Source: Candidatus Woesearchaeota archaeon
Lineage (GTDB): Archaea; Nanobdellota; Nanobdellia; Woesearchaeales; ARS49
Direction of reading: 5' to 3'
Length of the DNA: 44,968 nt
NCBI GenBank assembly: GCA_023266895.1
Contig: JAHFOI010000006.1
Location: 1 to 44,968 of the forward strand
Shown here: positions 23,907 to 32,856 of the stretch, in pieces
Position numbering within the stretch: position 1 is the stretch's first letter
How the letters are laid out: every line of letters begins with the position of its first letter
Position numbers and translations under genes: made by a program
Notes under the pieces: generated by a model
Databases searched by the model: none
What the model saw: the letters and a program-made list of their open reading frames with translations, nothing else
Told to the model about the DNA's origin: nothing

Positions 23907-25460
23907 TTATTTATTGCTTTTGTCAATTTCATAAGGCAAAAACCCTTTGATAGAAATTCTGTTCTGAGCTAATTCATCATCCAAAACATATTTTCTGGCA
24001 TTTTCTTCAGACATTCCTTGAGAAATAAGTTCCACGACTTTTTTATACCTTTTAACCTGACCTCCAAACGCCGGTTGTTGATTTATTCGCATTGACTCAA
24101 TAAAATCTATGTCTGCGTTATTTAGGGTGTAACAATCAGTTTTTGGCATTCCAGTCCATAAAATGCCAAGTGCATACATTGTTCTTGCAAAAGCTTCTTC
24201 ACCAGTGAAAAAATAATCCAAACTTTTTTGAGTTTTCTTTTTCCAGCGTTGTGAAGTTTCTTGGAGAAGATGCACTGCCTTAGCCGCAACATCTACTTCT
24301 GTTTCTCCTGAGTTCATTCTGTTTTTTTGCCTAACAAGAGAGCTCTTGAGTCGTTCTGCGTCTTCCCTCAGTTCTTTGTTTTCTGGAAGTTTTGCAATTT
24401 TCTCATTTGTGTATGCTATCATGCTTTCTGTTATTTTCTCAATAGATATATCAATAGAAAGAGAGTATGCTGCACTTGCTTCAAGAAATAACTGTATTGA
24501 CCCTATATATTTTTGAACAATTCCATCTACTTCATCTAGCACTCTTGACATTCCTGCAGGAGTTTTATCAGAAATTGATGCGACCTTATTTGCTACAACA
24601 CTTAGTGATTGAGAAGCGTTATCAAGAGCAATACTTGCTATTAGATATGACTCTTCTGCACGTTTTTGTTGAAGGTCTTCCTCAAGTCTTACTCCTAATG
24701 ATACTAGTGATTGCCTAAATTTTTTGTATTTTTCTGGTTGGTCTTTCTTTATTTCTAATATTGATTCAAGAAAATCCTGTGTTTTTTTAACTTCAGCAAA
24801 AATATAGCACACTGCCGTGTTAGCATAGGAATTCAAAACCTCTTTCCTAACTTCTGAGTATTCTGAACGTTTCATCTTATTTTCAAAATACTCAAGAATT
24901 TGTTCTTTTGAAGGACCTGCATAGCCTTCTTTGAACAGCGGACTTCTCTTATCACCAACCCATGCATGAGCTAGTTCATGAAAGAGAACATTTGCTTTTT
25001 TTTCTAGCGTGTTATTCTGTTCATTCTTAGTTTCCGAAAGTGAAATGCCTATGCCAAGATCTTCTCTGAAAAAACCTAAACATTCAAGAGGAGATGATTC
25101 AATAACACCTGATTTTTGATTTGCCAGAAATAGTCTAAGCTTGTTTTCTTTAAGATTCACTGGCGTATACTCAGTTTGCACAAATTGTGAAATCCAAGAT
25201 TCATACAATCCCAAGTTTTTTTCAATAGCACGAGTTATTCGTTCTTGAGTAATCGACTGTGTGGCAATTTGGTTATGTGCTTGATTTTTTGATAAAACTC
25301 CTTTAGACAATCCAAGAATACCTGTGCCAATTATTCCAGCAACTCCAGACCCAAGAATTATTTTCTGCCACGAGGACATTTTTTTTCTTGCTGGCAATAA
25401 AGCTTTCTCGTTCACTGAAGGAGTTTTTTTGTCGTCATTTTTAGGACTCTTTTTTGACAT
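23907..25460 (-). CDS. Membrane-anchored zincin-type metalloprotease (HExxH)
   Basis: The 517-aa protein has a Lys-rich N-terminus, one membrane helix (about residues 34-52, KIILGSGVAGIIGTGILGLS) and a zincin motif HELAHAW with His161, Glu162 and His165. A third ligand could be Glu or His in KEGYAGPS downstream. The rest is a long helical, coiled-coil-prone region (residues 200-410) and a C-terminal globular part (GEEAFARTMYALGILW). The family is not recognised. The motif supports metallopeptidase activity, but the partner domain is unlike common peptidases. A TATA box (CTTTTAAAGG, minus strand, about 25481-25490) supports the start. Confidence 0.7.
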   Translation of the reverse strand: MSKKSPKNDDKKTPSVNEKALLPARKKMSSWQKIILGSGVAGIIGTGILGLSKGVLSKNQAHNQIATQSITQERITRAIEKNLGLYESWISQFVQTEYTPVNLKENKLRLFLANQKSGVIESSPLECLGFFREDLGIGISLSETKNEQNNTLEKKANVLFHELAHAWVGDKRSPLFKEGYAGPSKEQILEYFENKMKRSEYSEVRKEVLNSYANTAVCYIFAEVKKTQDFLESILEIKKDQPEKYKKFRQSLVSLGVRLEEDLQQKRAEESYLIASIALDNASQSLSVVANKVASISDKTPAGMSRVLDEVDGIVQKYIGSIQLFLEASAAYSLSIDISIEKITESMIAYTNEKIAKLPENKELREDAERLKSSLVRQKNRMNSGETEVDVAAKAVHLLQETSQRWKKKTQKSLDYFFTGEEAFARTMYALGILWTGMPKTDCYTLNNADIDFIESMRINQQPAFGGQVKRYKKVVELISQGMSEENARKYVLDDELAQNRISIKGFLPYEIDKSNK

Positions 25461-25618
25461 GTAACAGTGATTAACAAGTCCTTTAAAAGTCTGCTATTGT
25501 AAAAAAGACAAACTCGCAAGCATCGATCAAAACAACAAGCCTAGTCCTATTCCCTACTTTCCTACGAAAGCTTTAAATACCAAAGAAACCACTTCATAGT
25601 AGTAATTGTGATGTTAGT

Positions 25619-25773
25619 ATGACTCCCGCTGAACTTGAACGGCTTGCTGAAAAACCTCTTGAGGTAATTCGCACTGCGCAAACATGTTCACCATAGCACC
25701 ATTTCTCGCAGCACCTTATGGATGGTATGCTGACAAGATACGAGAAGTTTTTGGTTCAGAGAACATAACATAA
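25619..25773 (+). pseudogene. Promoter-bearing gene remnant (two short frames)
   Basis: A TATA box at 25569-25580 is followed by an ATG at 25619 reading MTPAELERLAEKPLEVIRTA and ending at 25694. An overlapping frame from 25684 reads FLAAPYGWYADKIREVFGSE and stops at 25771. Both look like real protein ends (start and finish of a gene) joined after a large internal deletion with a frame change. The parent gene was not identified. Confidence 0.35.
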
Positions 25774-25802
25774 GCACGCGCAAGTGATTTTCAGAGCTAG
25801 AT

Positions 25803-25847
25803 GTTTGATGTACTTGTTGTTTTGAAATATTGAATACTACATCAAAC
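25803..25847. repeat. Perfect 10-bp inverted repeat
   Basis: GTTTGATGTA (25803-25812) and TACATCAAAC (25838-25847) are exact reverse complements with a 25-nt spacer. Position in a decayed region suggests a mobile-element end or an RNA hairpin; it is not tied to an intact gene. Confidence 0.45.
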
Positions 25848-25914
25848 CAGAGGAAAAAACACCCTACGTATGCTCAAGTATTGGTGTCTTTAACTATAGA
25901 ACCAGCTGAACTAT

Positions 25915-26712
25915 TCATCCTTTCAAACGGTCTGATAAACCTGCAAGGGCATCATCTGCGCTCGCTTGCTCTAGAAGTTGAGAAGGAGTGCTATTTGACA
26001 CAGTGCTATTTTGCAGAACAGGCATAGAAGTAGAGGTTTGTGCAACTGCAAGTTGCGTTGCAGGCCAATACTTCCACGCAAGTGCTACAATAATAACAAA
26101 AATGATGATTGCAATGATCCACGCCCATGAAATACCTTGTTCTTGAATCACTTCTTCTTTGAGTTTTTCTTCAACACGTGATTTTGGCGCGGTTTTTTGT
26201 TCACCCTTTTGTTTTTCTTCTTTTAGATGTTCTTCTTTTTGTTCTGGCTCTTTTTTTTCTGTTTTATGAATTTGTTTTTGTGGTTTTTTGATGATGTGCT
26301 GTACATCTTCTTCTTGTTCTGAAGAAGCTTTTTTTGGTTCAGTTTTGTTTTCAAGAGCTTCAACAACGTGTTCTTCTGGTTCTGCATCATCAAGTATGTC
26401 TTTTTGGTCTTGCGCACGATCTACAAGTTCATCTTCTGCTTCTTCGTCCATTTCCATAAATCGTTTGGCATAATTAGCTGTTGCTGATTCATCATCCACT
26501 TCATCACCTGAATCATCTGTGATTTTCGTGGCTTGTTTTGCAATACGCCCTGCTTTTTTTGCGCGCTTTTGCGCTAAGAACTCTTCTTCCTCAGAAGGTT
26601 GAACCTCATCAAGAGTTATTTGTTCTTCATTTTCTGGCGGAGGATTCATTGGCTTAACAGAATCAGACTCTATTTCTTTACCTACATCCAGACTTGTACT
26701 ATAGCGTGCCAT
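25915..26712 (-). CDS. Acidic, coiled-coil single-pass membrane protein, hypothetical
   Basis: The 265-aa protein has a long, extremely charged cytoplasmic part: acidic runs such as EEEEF and DMDE-like blocks, then Lys/Glu/Gln runs prone to coiled coil. A membrane helix follows (ISWAWIIAIIIFVIIVALAW, about residues 192-211) and then an external Thr/Ser/Gln-rich tail. No family is recognised. The ATG at 26712 (MARYSTSLDVG) is chosen because a strong TATA box (CTTTAAATACACC, minus strand, about 26737-26749) lies 25-35 nt upstream. A longer frame would ignore it and add non-family-like residues. Confidence 0.7.
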   Translation of the reverse strand: MARYSTSLDVGKEIESDSVKPMNPPPENEEQITLDEVQPSEEEEFLAQKRAKKAGRIAKQATKITDDSGDEVDDESATANYAKRFMEMDEEAEDELVDRAQDQKDILDDAEPEEHVVEALENKTEPKKASSEQEEDVQHIIKKPQKQIHKTEKKEPEQKEEHLKEEKQKGEQKTAPKSRVEEKLKEEVIQEQGISWAWIIAIIIFVIIVALAWKYWPATQLAVAQTSTSMPVLQNSTVSNSTPSQLLEQASADDALAGLSDRLKG

Positions 26713-26759
26713 CCCATTCTCGTGCACATTTAAGGTGTATTTAAAGGTGGTGGCGAAGT

Positions 26760-27122
26760 GGCTTTGTAAAAAAGTCTGCCACCACCGCCTTGAGGGGAGC
26801 GCTTCCAACAGTAACAACATACTGACTGACAAAAGTTTTATACAATACTTGTCCATACTCACTTCGGTTCGTAGGTCTGCAAGACTCTCGCAACCCACGT
26901 CATTGCTGTTTTGAGGTTGCAAGACTCTCGCAACCGTTCGTAATAGCGAATTACATCTGAATGTCTAAAAAATTATGTCGTTCGCTATAACACCAGAGCG
27001 ATGGCTTCAGAACTGTAGCGACTCATCAATTATTAACTTAACACTATTTTCCTATAGAAATAAACAAAGAAAATGAGAGAAACAAGAAAAATTCTATTTT
27101 GAATGCATTCCTAAGAATTTTC
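26760..27122. other. Intergenic region with a spaced direct repeat
   Basis: The 360-nt gap holds two copies of TGCAAGACTCTCGCAACC, one at 26878-26895 and one at 26918-26935, exactly 40 nt apart. The second forms a hairpin GGTTGC/GCAACC. GTAAT/ATTAC (about 26940-26954) forms another small hairpin. Otherwise it is AT-rich with no open frame worth calling. Confidence 0.45.
26878..26935. repeat. 18-nt direct repeat, 40-nt period
   Basis: TGCAAGACTCTCGCAACC occurs at 26878-26895 and again at 26918-26935. Two copies are too few for a CRISPR array, and no further copy was noticed nearby. The GC-richer hairpin-forming unit may be a remnant of a mobile element. Confidence 0.5.
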
Positions 27123-27722
27123 CTATCGGCTACTATCTGCTTGTCGTTCTAATTCTAATTTTTTCTGAATAGCTAAGCTTCGTGAATCCATTCTACTTGC
27201 TGCAATGAGTTCTTCTGCAAGAGCTGGCACAACGCCTTTTTTCTTGCCAAAACACTTATCATAGGCGCCTTGGATGAAAAATCGTAATGCAGTGTCTATT
27301 CGTCGTTGAGGTGCGCAATCAACAGCTTTGGGATATCGTGCGCCACCATATTCTATGGTAACTATTTCTTCGCGTGGTGCTGCATTTTCTATGGCTTTTG
27401 CCACGACTGCAATAGGGTTTTGCTTGGTTTGCTCTTCTATGAGTTTCAAGACTTTGCGCATGATTTCATACGCTGTTCCTGCTTTACCTGTGCAATGACC
27501 GCTTGTTTTTGCGTGCTTGCCACTTTTGTGCCCTGGTATCATGATTTTATTAATTAACCGCTCAATAATGAATACTTTGCTTTTGTAGAATTTTTTCCCT
27601 GCATAGCGCGCACCTGTTTTTGGAACGAGACGTGCGTCAAGGCTGAGGTATTTTTGGAGTCCAAAATCTTCTACTTTGATGTCGCTTGTTTTCCAAGTTC
27701 CAAATGCAAGGAGTTCTGCCAT
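27123..27722 (-). CDS. rps7: Small ribosomal subunit protein uS7
   Basis: The 199-aa protein carries the uS7 core: PGHKSGKHAKTSGHCTGKAG, then KQNPIAVVAKAIENAAPREE, then GGARYPKAVDCAPQRRIDTA, and SRSLAIQKKLELERQADSSR at the end. It has the archaeal N-terminal extension (MAELLAFGTWKTSDIKVEDF). It binds the 3' domain of 16S rRNA. It is the last gene of the RNA polymerase operon here, 77 nt after rps12. No EF-1alpha or S10 gene follows, unlike many archaea. Confidence 0.97.
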   Translation of the reverse strand: MAELLAFGTWKTSDIKVEDFGLQKYLSLDARLVPKTGARYAGKKFYKSKVFIIERLINKIMIPGHKSGKHAKTSGHCTGKAGTAYEIMRKVLKLIEEQTKQNPIAVVAKAIENAAPREEIVTIEYGGARYPKAVDCAPQRRIDTALRFFIQGAYDKCFGKKKGVVPALAEELIAASRMDSRSLAIQKKLELERQADSSR

Positions 27723-27799
27723 GGTTTTTGTGTGTTAGTTTTATATGATTTTACGTGTATATTGTGTTTCGGTTTATTTTTTGATTTTTTTTTCTAATT

Positions 27800-28237
27800 T
27801 TATTTGCGTGCTTTTTCTAGTTTTCCGCGTAAGAGATCACGTAGGCTTTGACCATTGACTTGCACAACCATCCATCGCACACCTGGAATGTCACCTTTTG
27901 CCCTACCTTTTTTTCCGCCAATGCACTGAATGAGTACTTCATCATGTTCGTCCACGAGCTTGAGCGCTCCTGTGCCGGGCATGAATGCAGTGACTTGCCG
28001 TCCATTTTTGATGAGCTGAACTCGCGCACACTTACGCATTGCCGAGTTAGGCTGTTTTGCTTCTCTCTGCACTTTTTCAAGCACTATACCTTTTGCTTGT
28101 GCTGCACCTTCTAAGGGGTCTGACTTGATTTTGAGATTAAGTATGCTTCGCACGTAATCTTTGTCAAGCCATTTGCCTTTGTGCCGTCTATGCTTAAGGC
28201 TTTTTGCGTTGTTGATTCCTCGTGCTTTTTTTACCAT
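27800..28237 (-). CDS. rps12: Small ribosomal subunit protein uS12
   Basis: The 145-aa protein of the decoding centre has the archaeal/eukaryotic uS12 sequence: [40 protein letters not shown] and [19 protein letters not shown]. It includes the invariant KQPNSA and the region around the decoding-site Pro loop. It starts directly after the nusA stop with no gap and ends LEKARK. Length is normal. Confidence 0.97.
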   Translation of the reverse strand: MVKKARGINNAKSLKHRRHKGKWLDKDYVRSILNLKIKSDPLEGAAQAKGIVLEKVQREAKQPNSAMRKCARVQLIKNGRQVTAFMPGTGALKLVDEHDEVLIQCIGGKKGRAKGDIPGVRWMVVQVNGQSLRDLLRGKLEKARK

Positions 28238-28654
28238 TTAGTTCACTTTGAGTTCTTGTATTTGAAAGTATCGTTTAATGACTGCTTCATATGCCCTAAG
28301 ATGAGAAGCGTTTCTTCCAATGAGCATGCCTCGTGTTTTTAAATCTTTTGCTGTAATCAGGACTATTCCATCACGTTCCTCATAATTTTCTAATTCAAGA
28401 GGTGAGATGACGTTGCGTACAAACTGAGAAAGTTCTGGAGCATATTCTATGATTCTGACTTTTTTGCGCAGTGCCTGTTCAAGATGCCGTATGTGAACTG
28501 CGTGTTTGCCTATTGCTTTGCCAATGTTATCAGGTTCAACAATAAAAAGAATGAGTGCTTCCTGTGGGATGTAGTCTTTGCATCGTGCATGCGTGAGCTG
28601 CTCAAAAAGTTGGATTGATTGGAGTGCATTTTTGTCCAGGGTGATTGCGTTCAT
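28238..28654 (-). CDS. nusA: Transcription factor NusA-like (two KH domains)
   Basis: The 138-aa archaeal NusA homologue consists only of two KH RNA-binding domains: IVEPDNIGKAIGKHAVHIRH (GxxG as GKHA) and KTRGMLIGRNASHLRAYEAV (GRNA). Archaeal NusA lacks the bacterial N-terminal polymerase-binding and S1 domains. The ATG at 28654 (MNAITLDKNAL) overlaps the L30e stop by 4 nt and is chosen over one 14 codons upstream. It is in the conserved slot between L30e and S12. Confidence 0.93.
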   Translation of the reverse strand: MNAITLDKNALQSIQLFEQLTHARCKDYIPQEALILFIVEPDNIGKAIGKHAVHIRHLEQALRKKVRIIEYAPELSQFVRNVISPLELENYEERDGIVLITAKDLKTRGMLIGRNASHLRAYEAVIKRYFQIQELKVN

Positions 28655-28929
28655 CGTGTAATGCCAAGGACAGAAATCGCAAAAGGTTTTTTGCACAGCA
28701 TGCCAAGTTCTGAATTGAGTCGCTCAATCTCTTCGCAAACCAGTGTTGTACCGCATGCGGTTTGCAATTGTTTTCTGACTGCAAGAGGACAATTTTTTGT
28801 CACAATCACGCGCGCCAGCTTGTTTTGTTGAGCGTGCTTGATGGTACGTTCTGTACCAATAATTACTCGTTTTGCCGTCATGAGTTTTTTTAGTTCTGCA
28901 CCAAGTGGGTCTTCAATCTTTTTTGCCAT
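28651..28929 (-). CDS. rpl30e: Large ribosomal subunit protein eL30
   Basis: The 92-aa protein has the L7Ae/L30e fold: LKKLMTAKRVIIGTERTIKH, NKLARVIVTKNCP and a hydrophobic C-terminal half. It lies in the conserved place after rpoA2. Its start codon and GGAGG ribosome-binding site lie inside the 3' end of rpoA2 (17-nt overlap), and its stop overlaps the nusA start by 4 nt. Confidence 0.93.
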   Translation of the reverse strand: MAKKIEDPLGAELKKLMTAKRVIIGTERTIKHAQQNKLARVIVTKNCPLAVRKQLQTACGTTLVCEEIERLNSELGMLCKKPFAISVLGITR

Positions 28930-30052
28930 GAGGTTCCTCCTTACTGATGAGCCCAGGCAGTCCCGTGCCTATGGGTACTGGTTGGTTGAGCATGACGTTT
29001 TCCACAACTGATGTGAGAGGATCTGTTTCTCCCACAAGTGCTGCATTGATGACATGTTTGATAGGGGTTTCAAAGCTTGCGCGTGCAAGCACTGATGCCT
29101 TTTCGCTTACAACACCATATCGGGTTATGCCTTTGACTTCGCCAGAAACACACATAGTGTCTGCAACAAGCATAAGGTGACGTATGTCCACGTCTAAGCC
29201 TTGCATTTCCATGACCTTGGTAGCTTCGTCAATGACTGCCTGTCGTGCTGCTTCAATACCAAGCACTGCAGCAATTTCATAAATGTCATTAGTGGTTGTT
29301 CGTTCTGTATCAACAAAATCCATCTCAAGGATTTTTTTGAGATTGCTTCCTGCAGTGACAATAACAAACTCTTCTTTGCGCTTGACCGGCAGTGCTTGTT
29401 TTATGCCTTTAATGCCTTGAAGATACACTTCTTTAATTGATTCTTTAAGCTTGTGCAATTCATTGAGGCTGTGCTTGTCTCTATTTTTCATGCTTATCTC
29501 AAGTGTGTCCCCAGAATTGCTGAGCTTGATTCCTTTGATTGCTTTTTCTATTGATTTACCAACTGCGCCTGAAGTGAGCCCGAGTTCTTTGACACGATCT
29601 TTTTTCAGGTGTACCTCTAGTTGTAAATCAACAATATTCGTGGTGTATTCTGCAACTACTTCACCAACCAGTGTTTCTTTGATTTGCAAAGCAAGTTCTC
29701 GAAGGTCTTTGCCTTTGTTGTAGGGATTTTTCAAAAATACTTCCATAAGTGGTGTGCTTACTTCTTTTCTTCCATCAAGAATTTCTATGAGTCTCGGCAA
29801 GCCCATAGTGACGTTGAGTTCGTGCACACCTGCAAAGTGAAATGTGTCCAGAGTCATTTGCGTGCCTGGCTCTCCAATGCTTTCTGCACTGACAAGTCCA
29901 ACTGCTTCACCTGATTCAATTCTGCTATTGCAGTATTCTTCATACAATTTTACTGCTGCGCGTTTGAGTTTTGATGCAGGGCATTTTTCCTCTAATTCTT
30001 CAAGGAGTTTTGCGGGCATTTTGTCTTCGTATTCTTTCAATTCTGGGTGCAT
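28913..30052 (-). CDS. rpoA2: RNA polymerase subunit A''
   Basis: The 379-aa C-terminal part of the largest polymerase subunit. It has VGLVSAESIGEPGTQMTLDT and FHFAGVHELNVTMGLPRLIE (trigger-loop and bridge-side region), and the jaw and C-terminal part with IAAVLGIEAARQAVIDEATK and IRHLMLVADTMC. As in most archaea the subunit is split from A'. GGAGG lies 5 nt before the ATG and the gene begins 8 nt after rpoA1. Archaea make one functional beta-prime equivalent from A' and A''. The end overlaps rpl30e by 17 nt. Confidence 0.97.
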   Translation of the reverse strand: MHPELKEYEDKMPAKLLEELEEKCPASKLKRAAVKLYEEYCNSRIESGEAVGLVSAESIGEPGTQMTLDTFHFAGVHELNVTMGLPRLIEILDGRKEVSTPLMEVFLKNPYNKGKDLRELALQIKETLVGEVVAEYTTNIVDLQLEVHLKKDRVKELGLTSGAVGKSIEKAIKGIKLSNSGDTLEISMKNRDKHSLNELHKLKESIKEVYLQGIKGIKQALPVKRKEEFVIVTAGSNLKKILEMDFVDTERTTTNDIYEIAAVLGIEAARQAVIDEATKVMEMQGLDVDIRHLMLVADTMCVSGEVKGITRYGVVSEKASVLARASFETPIKHVINAALVGETDPLTSVVENVMLNQPVPIGTGLPGLISKEEPHGKKD

Positions 30053-30060
30053 TGTTCCTC

Positions 30061-32832
30061 CTATACCTGGTCAATGACGCGTTGCACATCTATCTTACCA
30101 CTTTCTGATTTTGCAACATCCACGCCATCTTCTCCATACTCAAACTGAATTATTCTTCCTGCTGCATCACGAACTGTGTTATCATATTCTACACGAAGAT
30201 CTTGCATTGCGTTGGCGAGTCTTCGATACAAGTATCCGCTTTTTGGCGTTCTCAATGCTGTGTCCATAAGACTGTCTCTGCCTGCCATGCTGCAAAAGAA
30301 AAATTCTTTCGGATTAAGTCCTGACTTAAAGGTATTTGCCACGAATCCTCGTGCTGCTGGACTCAAATCACCTGGTTTAAAACAACTGAGTGTTCTATTT
30401 TTGTAGCCTTTATCAACACGTTTTCCACGCAGTGCTTGCTGGCCTACCATTGCACCCATTTGAACAAGTGATAATACGCTTGCCCGTGCGCCTGAACGTA
30501 CCATGAGAAGTGTTTGGTTTTCTTTAGGATTTTTTGCATAGGCATTCACTATTTCACCACACATGTTACGCGCTTTGTTAAGGCGCTCCATGAGGCATAG
30601 CTCAAGAGTTTCTGGCAGTGTTCTGCTAGGCAAAAGTTCAAGACTTCCGTCATGGAATTTTTTGATGAGCTCCTGACTGTCTTGCTCTGCTTGATCAAGT
30701 ACTGCTTTGACTTTATCTTTTGCTTCTACAACAAGGTCAACATCTGCGCTTGAGGCAGTGAAGCCATGTCGCAAGAGTGTTTCTATGCCAAGACGTGAAA
30801 TATTGTTGAGGATAGTAATGATGTTTTTTGGACCATACTGTTTGTGTAATGATCGTAGCATAAGCCCTTCACCATCACCACCAATTGCTTTTGAGTCAAT
30901 AAATCCTTCAAGAATTTTTCCTTCTTTAATGACGAGCATAGAGCCATCTTTAAGTTTTCCTGTGTAATGGAAGTCTTCAGGCAAGATGAGTGAGAACAGT
31001 TCTGTTCCTGTGATTGTTTCTTTGCGTGGTAGCCTGCTAAAGTCAGTGATGCCAACAGTTGCAAGAAGTTCTATTGCTTCTTTGCGTTGCAGGGTGAGGA
31101 ATCGTGTGAGCAAATAATTGCCTGAGATGCCGTCTTGCGTGCAACCAATCACGCTAATCCCAAACTTAGGCGATACTATCTGAGTTTGTACTTCCATGAG
31201 AAGTTCTGCTTCTGCGCGTCCTTCTTCGCTTTGTGGGATGTGCAAGTTCATTTCGTCGCCATCAAAATCTGCGTTGTAGGGTGCACACACTGCTGGATTA
31301 AGACGGAGTGTTCGTCCTGGTAGCACTTTGACGCGGTGGCACATCATGCTCATTCTATGCAAGCTTGGTTGTCTGTTGAAAATGCTTATATCTCCATCAA
31401 GCAAGTGTCGTTCAACAACATATCCTGGCTGGAGTTCTTCAAGAGCTGCTTCTTTGGTTTCTTCAGTGATTTTTTTCTTTTTGCCATCAGGGCGTATAAT
31501 GTAGTTTGCACCAGGATACTCTCCAGGTCCTTTGTTCACAAACTTTTTCAGGTAGGCCATGTTCCAGTCATTGACTATTTCTGGCACCGTAAGCTTCATT
31601 GCAATTATGCGTGGCACCCCAACTTCATTGATACGAATCATTGGATCTGGGCTAATGACTGTTCGTGCGCAAAAATTAGTGCGTTTGCCTGCAAGATTGT
31701 GACGAATGCGTCCTTCTTTGCTTTTGATACGTTCAGTGATTGTTTTTAGGGGCTGACCACTTCTGTGTCGTGCTGGAGGCAGTTGTGGCACGTTATTATC
31801 AAAGAAGGTGGTCACATGGTATTGTAACAAGTCCCATAAGTCTTCAATAATAATTTCTGGAGCTCCTGCGTTTATGTTTTCAAACAAGCGTTGGTTGATT
31901 CGTACAATGTCGCCGAGCTTGTGTGTGAGATCATCTTCTGAGCGCTCGCCTGTTTCAAGAGTAATGCTTGGTCGTACAGTGACTGGGGGAATTGCAAGAA
32001 CAGTGAGTATCATCCATTCTGGTCGTGCAACAACTGGATTAAGACCAAATAGTTCGCAGTCTTGGTCTGGCACTCGTTCAAGTCGTGCGCGTACCTCAAC
32101 AGGCATAATTCTTCGGTCGTCTTCTACAAAGCTGGTTGGTTTTTCAATCTTAACTTTTATTTGTTTTGCTTTGCAATGCGGGCATTTGTTTGTTGTTTTC
32201 AAACTTTCAATTACTTGCTTGATTGCTTTGCGTCGAGCTTCTATGCCTTCTTCACGCTCTATGCGTTCAAGGAATGTTTTGAATTTTTCATGTTTTTCTT
32301 GAGGCACAAGTATTCTGCCACAGCTACCGCATGTGGATTTAAGGATTAAGTAAATAACTGGCACAAATTTGAGGTGGACAACAGGTCGTGCAAGTTCTAC
32401 ATACCCAAAGTGACCTATGCATTCTTTGAGCTTGCTACCGCAAGTTTTGCATCTGAGTCCTGGATCAATCACCCCAAGTCTAATGTCCATCAAACCACCA
32501 TCAACTGGGTAGCCTTCTTTGTCATATAATTCTGGAGTGACTATTTTTGCTGAGGCCATTTTCTTAATCATTTTTGGGGAAAGCAAGCCAAACAGTACTG
32601 ACTTGACTTGTTTGAATACATGCCGCGTGATGCCTTCTGCAGTTTCTCTGCTCATACCTTCAGGTCGCTTGATAGTTGGTTCTACTGGAATAATTGATTC
32701 TGATGGAGTAACAATTTCTGTTTTTGCAGGTTTTGCCTGTGCTGGTTCTGCAGGAGTTTTCTCTTCTTGTGTAGTAAGGACTATGCGTTCAGAGTCTGCA
32801 CTTTTTTCTGTTTCTTGTTTCTTTTTTGGCAT
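30061..32832 (-). CDS. rpoA1: RNA polymerase subunit A' (catalytic)
   Basis: The 923-aa subunit contains the catalytic motif YNADFDGDEMNLHIPQ with three Mg-binding Asp residues. The N-terminal zinc site is CKTCGSKLKECIGHFGYVEL, and a second Cys cluster follows (CGSCGRI, CPHCKAK). The start at 32832 gives a Lys/Glu/Pro-rich extension of about 50 residues before the conserved SPKMIKKMASAKIVTPELYD, longer than the usual archaeal A' N-terminus. GAGG lies about 9 nt before this ATG. The extension may be a lineage trait or include untranslated sequence, but no better downstream ATG with a ribosome-binding site was noticed. Confidence 0.97.
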   Translation of the reverse strand: MPKKKQETEKSADSERIVLTTQEEKTPAEPAQAKPAKTEIVTPSESIIPVEPTIKRPEGMSRETAEGITRHVFKQVKSVLFGLLSPKMIKKMASAKIVTPELYDKEGYPVDGGLMDIRLGVIDPGLRCKTCGSKLKECIGHFGYVELARPVVHLKFVPVIYLILKSTCGSCGRILVPQEKHEKFKTFLERIEREEGIEARRKAIKQVIESLKTTNKCPHCKAKQIKVKIEKPTSFVEDDRRIMPVEVRARLERVPDQDCELFGLNPVVARPEWMILTVLAIPPVTVRPSITLETGERSEDDLTHKLGDIVRINQRLFENINAGAPEIIIEDLWDLLQYHVTTFFDNNVPQLPPARHRSGQPLKTITERIKSKEGRIRHNLAGKRTNFCARTVISPDPMIRINEVGVPRIIAMKLTVPEIVNDWNMAYLKKFVNKGPGEYPGANYIIRPDGKKKKITEETKEAALEELQPGYVVERHLLDGDISIFNRQPSLHRMSMMCHRVKVLPGRTLRLNPAVCAPYNADFDGDEMNLHIPQSEEGRAEAELLMEVQTQIVSPKFGISVIGCTQDGISGNYLLTRFLTLQRKEAIELLATVGITDFSRLPRKETITGTELFSLILPEDFHYTGKLKDGSMLVIKEGKILEGFIDSKAIGGDGEGLMLRSLHKQYGPKNIITILNNISRLGIETLLRHGFTASSADVDLVVEAKDKVKAVLDQAEQDSQELIKKFHDGSLELLPSRTLPETLELCLMERLNKARNMCGEIVNAYAKNPKENQTLLMVRSGARASVLSLVQMGAMVGQQALRGKRVDKGYKNRTLSCFKPGDLSPAARGFVANTFKSGLNPKEFFFCSMAGRDSLMDTALRTPKSGYLYRRLANAMQDLRVEYDNTVRDAAGRIIQFEYGEDGVDVAKSESGKIDVQRVIDQV

Positions 32833-32856
32833 TAGGTATTTTCCTCAATATTTTTA

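Larger units (their letters stand above)
25461..25914. other. Intergenic region with gene remnants and repeats
   Basis: This 454-nt gap holds a plus-strand TATA box (GCTTTAAATACC, 25569-25580), two short open frames that follow it (25619-25696 and 25684-25773), an inverted repeat GTTTGATGTA/TACATCAAAC (25803-25812, 25838-25847), and a 16-nt sequence GTGTCTTTAACTATAG (25884-25899) that matches 20419-20434 at 15 of 16 positions. No intact gene is seen. Confidence 0.5.

Noticed and set aside
26713-26922. Longer start for the acidic membrane protein
   Set aside because: A strong TATA box lies inside this stretch and the added residues include part of a direct repeat.
26878-26935. CRISPR array
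   Set aside because: Only two copies of an 18-nt repeat with no further units and no cas genes.
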